Source: Mycolicibacterium rhodesiae JS60 (lineage in GTDB: Bacteria > Actinomycetota > Actinomycetes > Mycobacteriales > Mycobacteriaceae). Taken from it: DNA of 51,239 bases. The notes under the pieces are model-generated. The model did no database searches, was not told the origin of the DNA, and saw only the letters and a program-made list of their open reading frames with translations. The stretch lies in assembly GCA_000230935.2 (NCBI GenBank), contig AGIQ01000016.1:1-51239 (forward strand). Direction: 5' to 3'. Position numbers and translations under genes: made by a program. Numbering within the stretch: position 1 is the stretch's first letter; every line of letters begins with the position of its first letter. Shown in pieces: positions 51,110 through 51,239 of this stretch.

Positions 51110-51239
51110 TTGTAAGTTTTCGGCCGGTTAGTGCCAGTTCCCTGCACCTCTTACGAGGCTTCCAGGTCTGGTCTATCGATCCCGTGGTCTGCGGGGGGCC
51201 TTATCCCTCTAAAAGGGTGAGAAACCTGGTCTTGGAGAA
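51110..51239 (-). rRNA. rrl: 23S ribosomal RNA, 3' end (partial)
   Basis: The last part of the window, read on the minus strand, is the 3'-terminal part of 23S rRNA. It includes the AGACCAGACCTGGAAGCC and AGGTGCAGGGAACTGGCACT segments and ends near GGCCGAAAACTTAC. The gene continues beyond the window. Its 3' end is approximate. The 130-base gap to 5S is T/G-rich on the plus strand and contains no gene. Confidence 0.9.

Overview
The window comes from a high-GC, fast-growing mycobacterium (Mycolicibacterium-like). The gene order rdgB, rph, Rv1339-type hydrolase, murI, rhomboid, cysM, cysO, mec, DmpA-type peptidase, DUF2017, clpS, then pncB and dinG, glgP, glgE and glgB, thioredoxin-like, fadA4, methylmalonyl-CoA epimerase, Rv1322-like, nucS, adenylate cyclase, adaA-alkA, ogt, rRNA operon is the M. 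tuberculosis Rv1316-Rv1343 block, read here in the opposite orientation. Three MspA-family porins, which M. tuberculosis lacks, and a glycine-rich PGRS-like protein point to a non-tuberculous, probably environmental species.

Layout. 0-4.3 kb is a cell-envelope/secretome region: the end of a PGRS-like gene, a small exported protein, two tandem MspA-family porins with a conserved cysteine pair, and two paralogous exported Pro-rich proteins. 4.3-8.9 kb holds a phospholipase-D-like protein translationally overlapped with a split chromate transporter, then a large flippase-like membrane protein with a degenerate kinase-like middle. 8.9-15.2 kb is the accessory part: several tiny membrane-peptide genes, a VOC protein, a 1073-residue membrane-anchored patatin, a tRNA-Leu(UAG), and a LAGLIDADG/HTH protein. 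A 16-nt copy of the tRNA 3' end at 10470-10485 and the tRNA itself bracket the patatin segment like attachment sites.

15.2-19.9 kb contains a lprD-like protein, a DUF3817 membrane protein, a 14-TM-type drug exporter and a TetR-headed cluster with cytochrome-oxidase-like subunits III and IV but no catalytic subunit. 19.9-27.4 kb is the long conserved minus-strand run. Within it the sulfur-carrier cysteine pathway (cysM-cysO-mec) is complete, and CysO ends in Gly-Gly-Ala-Asn, so it should need trimming before it can carry sulfur.

27.5-32.3 kb has pncB-dinG (stop/start overlap) and a lipoprotein metallopeptidase. A third MspA-type porin follows, then the glycogen/alpha-glucan genes glgP (minus) and glgE-glgB (plus). 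40.4-50.8 kb holds fatty-acid/propionate metabolism genes (fadA4, epimerase), NucS mismatch repair, a class III cyclase, a DJ-1/AraC regulator with an HD hydrolase, and the alkylation repair operon adaA-alkA/ogt. The window ends in a minus-strand rRNA operon (terminator, 5S, 3' end of 23S).

The most promising unexplained features are the tRNA-bounded patatin segment with its stop-overlapped small membrane peptide (which has a duplicated copy nearby), the Cys-pair porin plus exported-protein cassette at 1.3-4.2 kb, and the orphan oxidase-subunit cluster. All functional statements are from reading the sequence and family knowledge; no searches were run.
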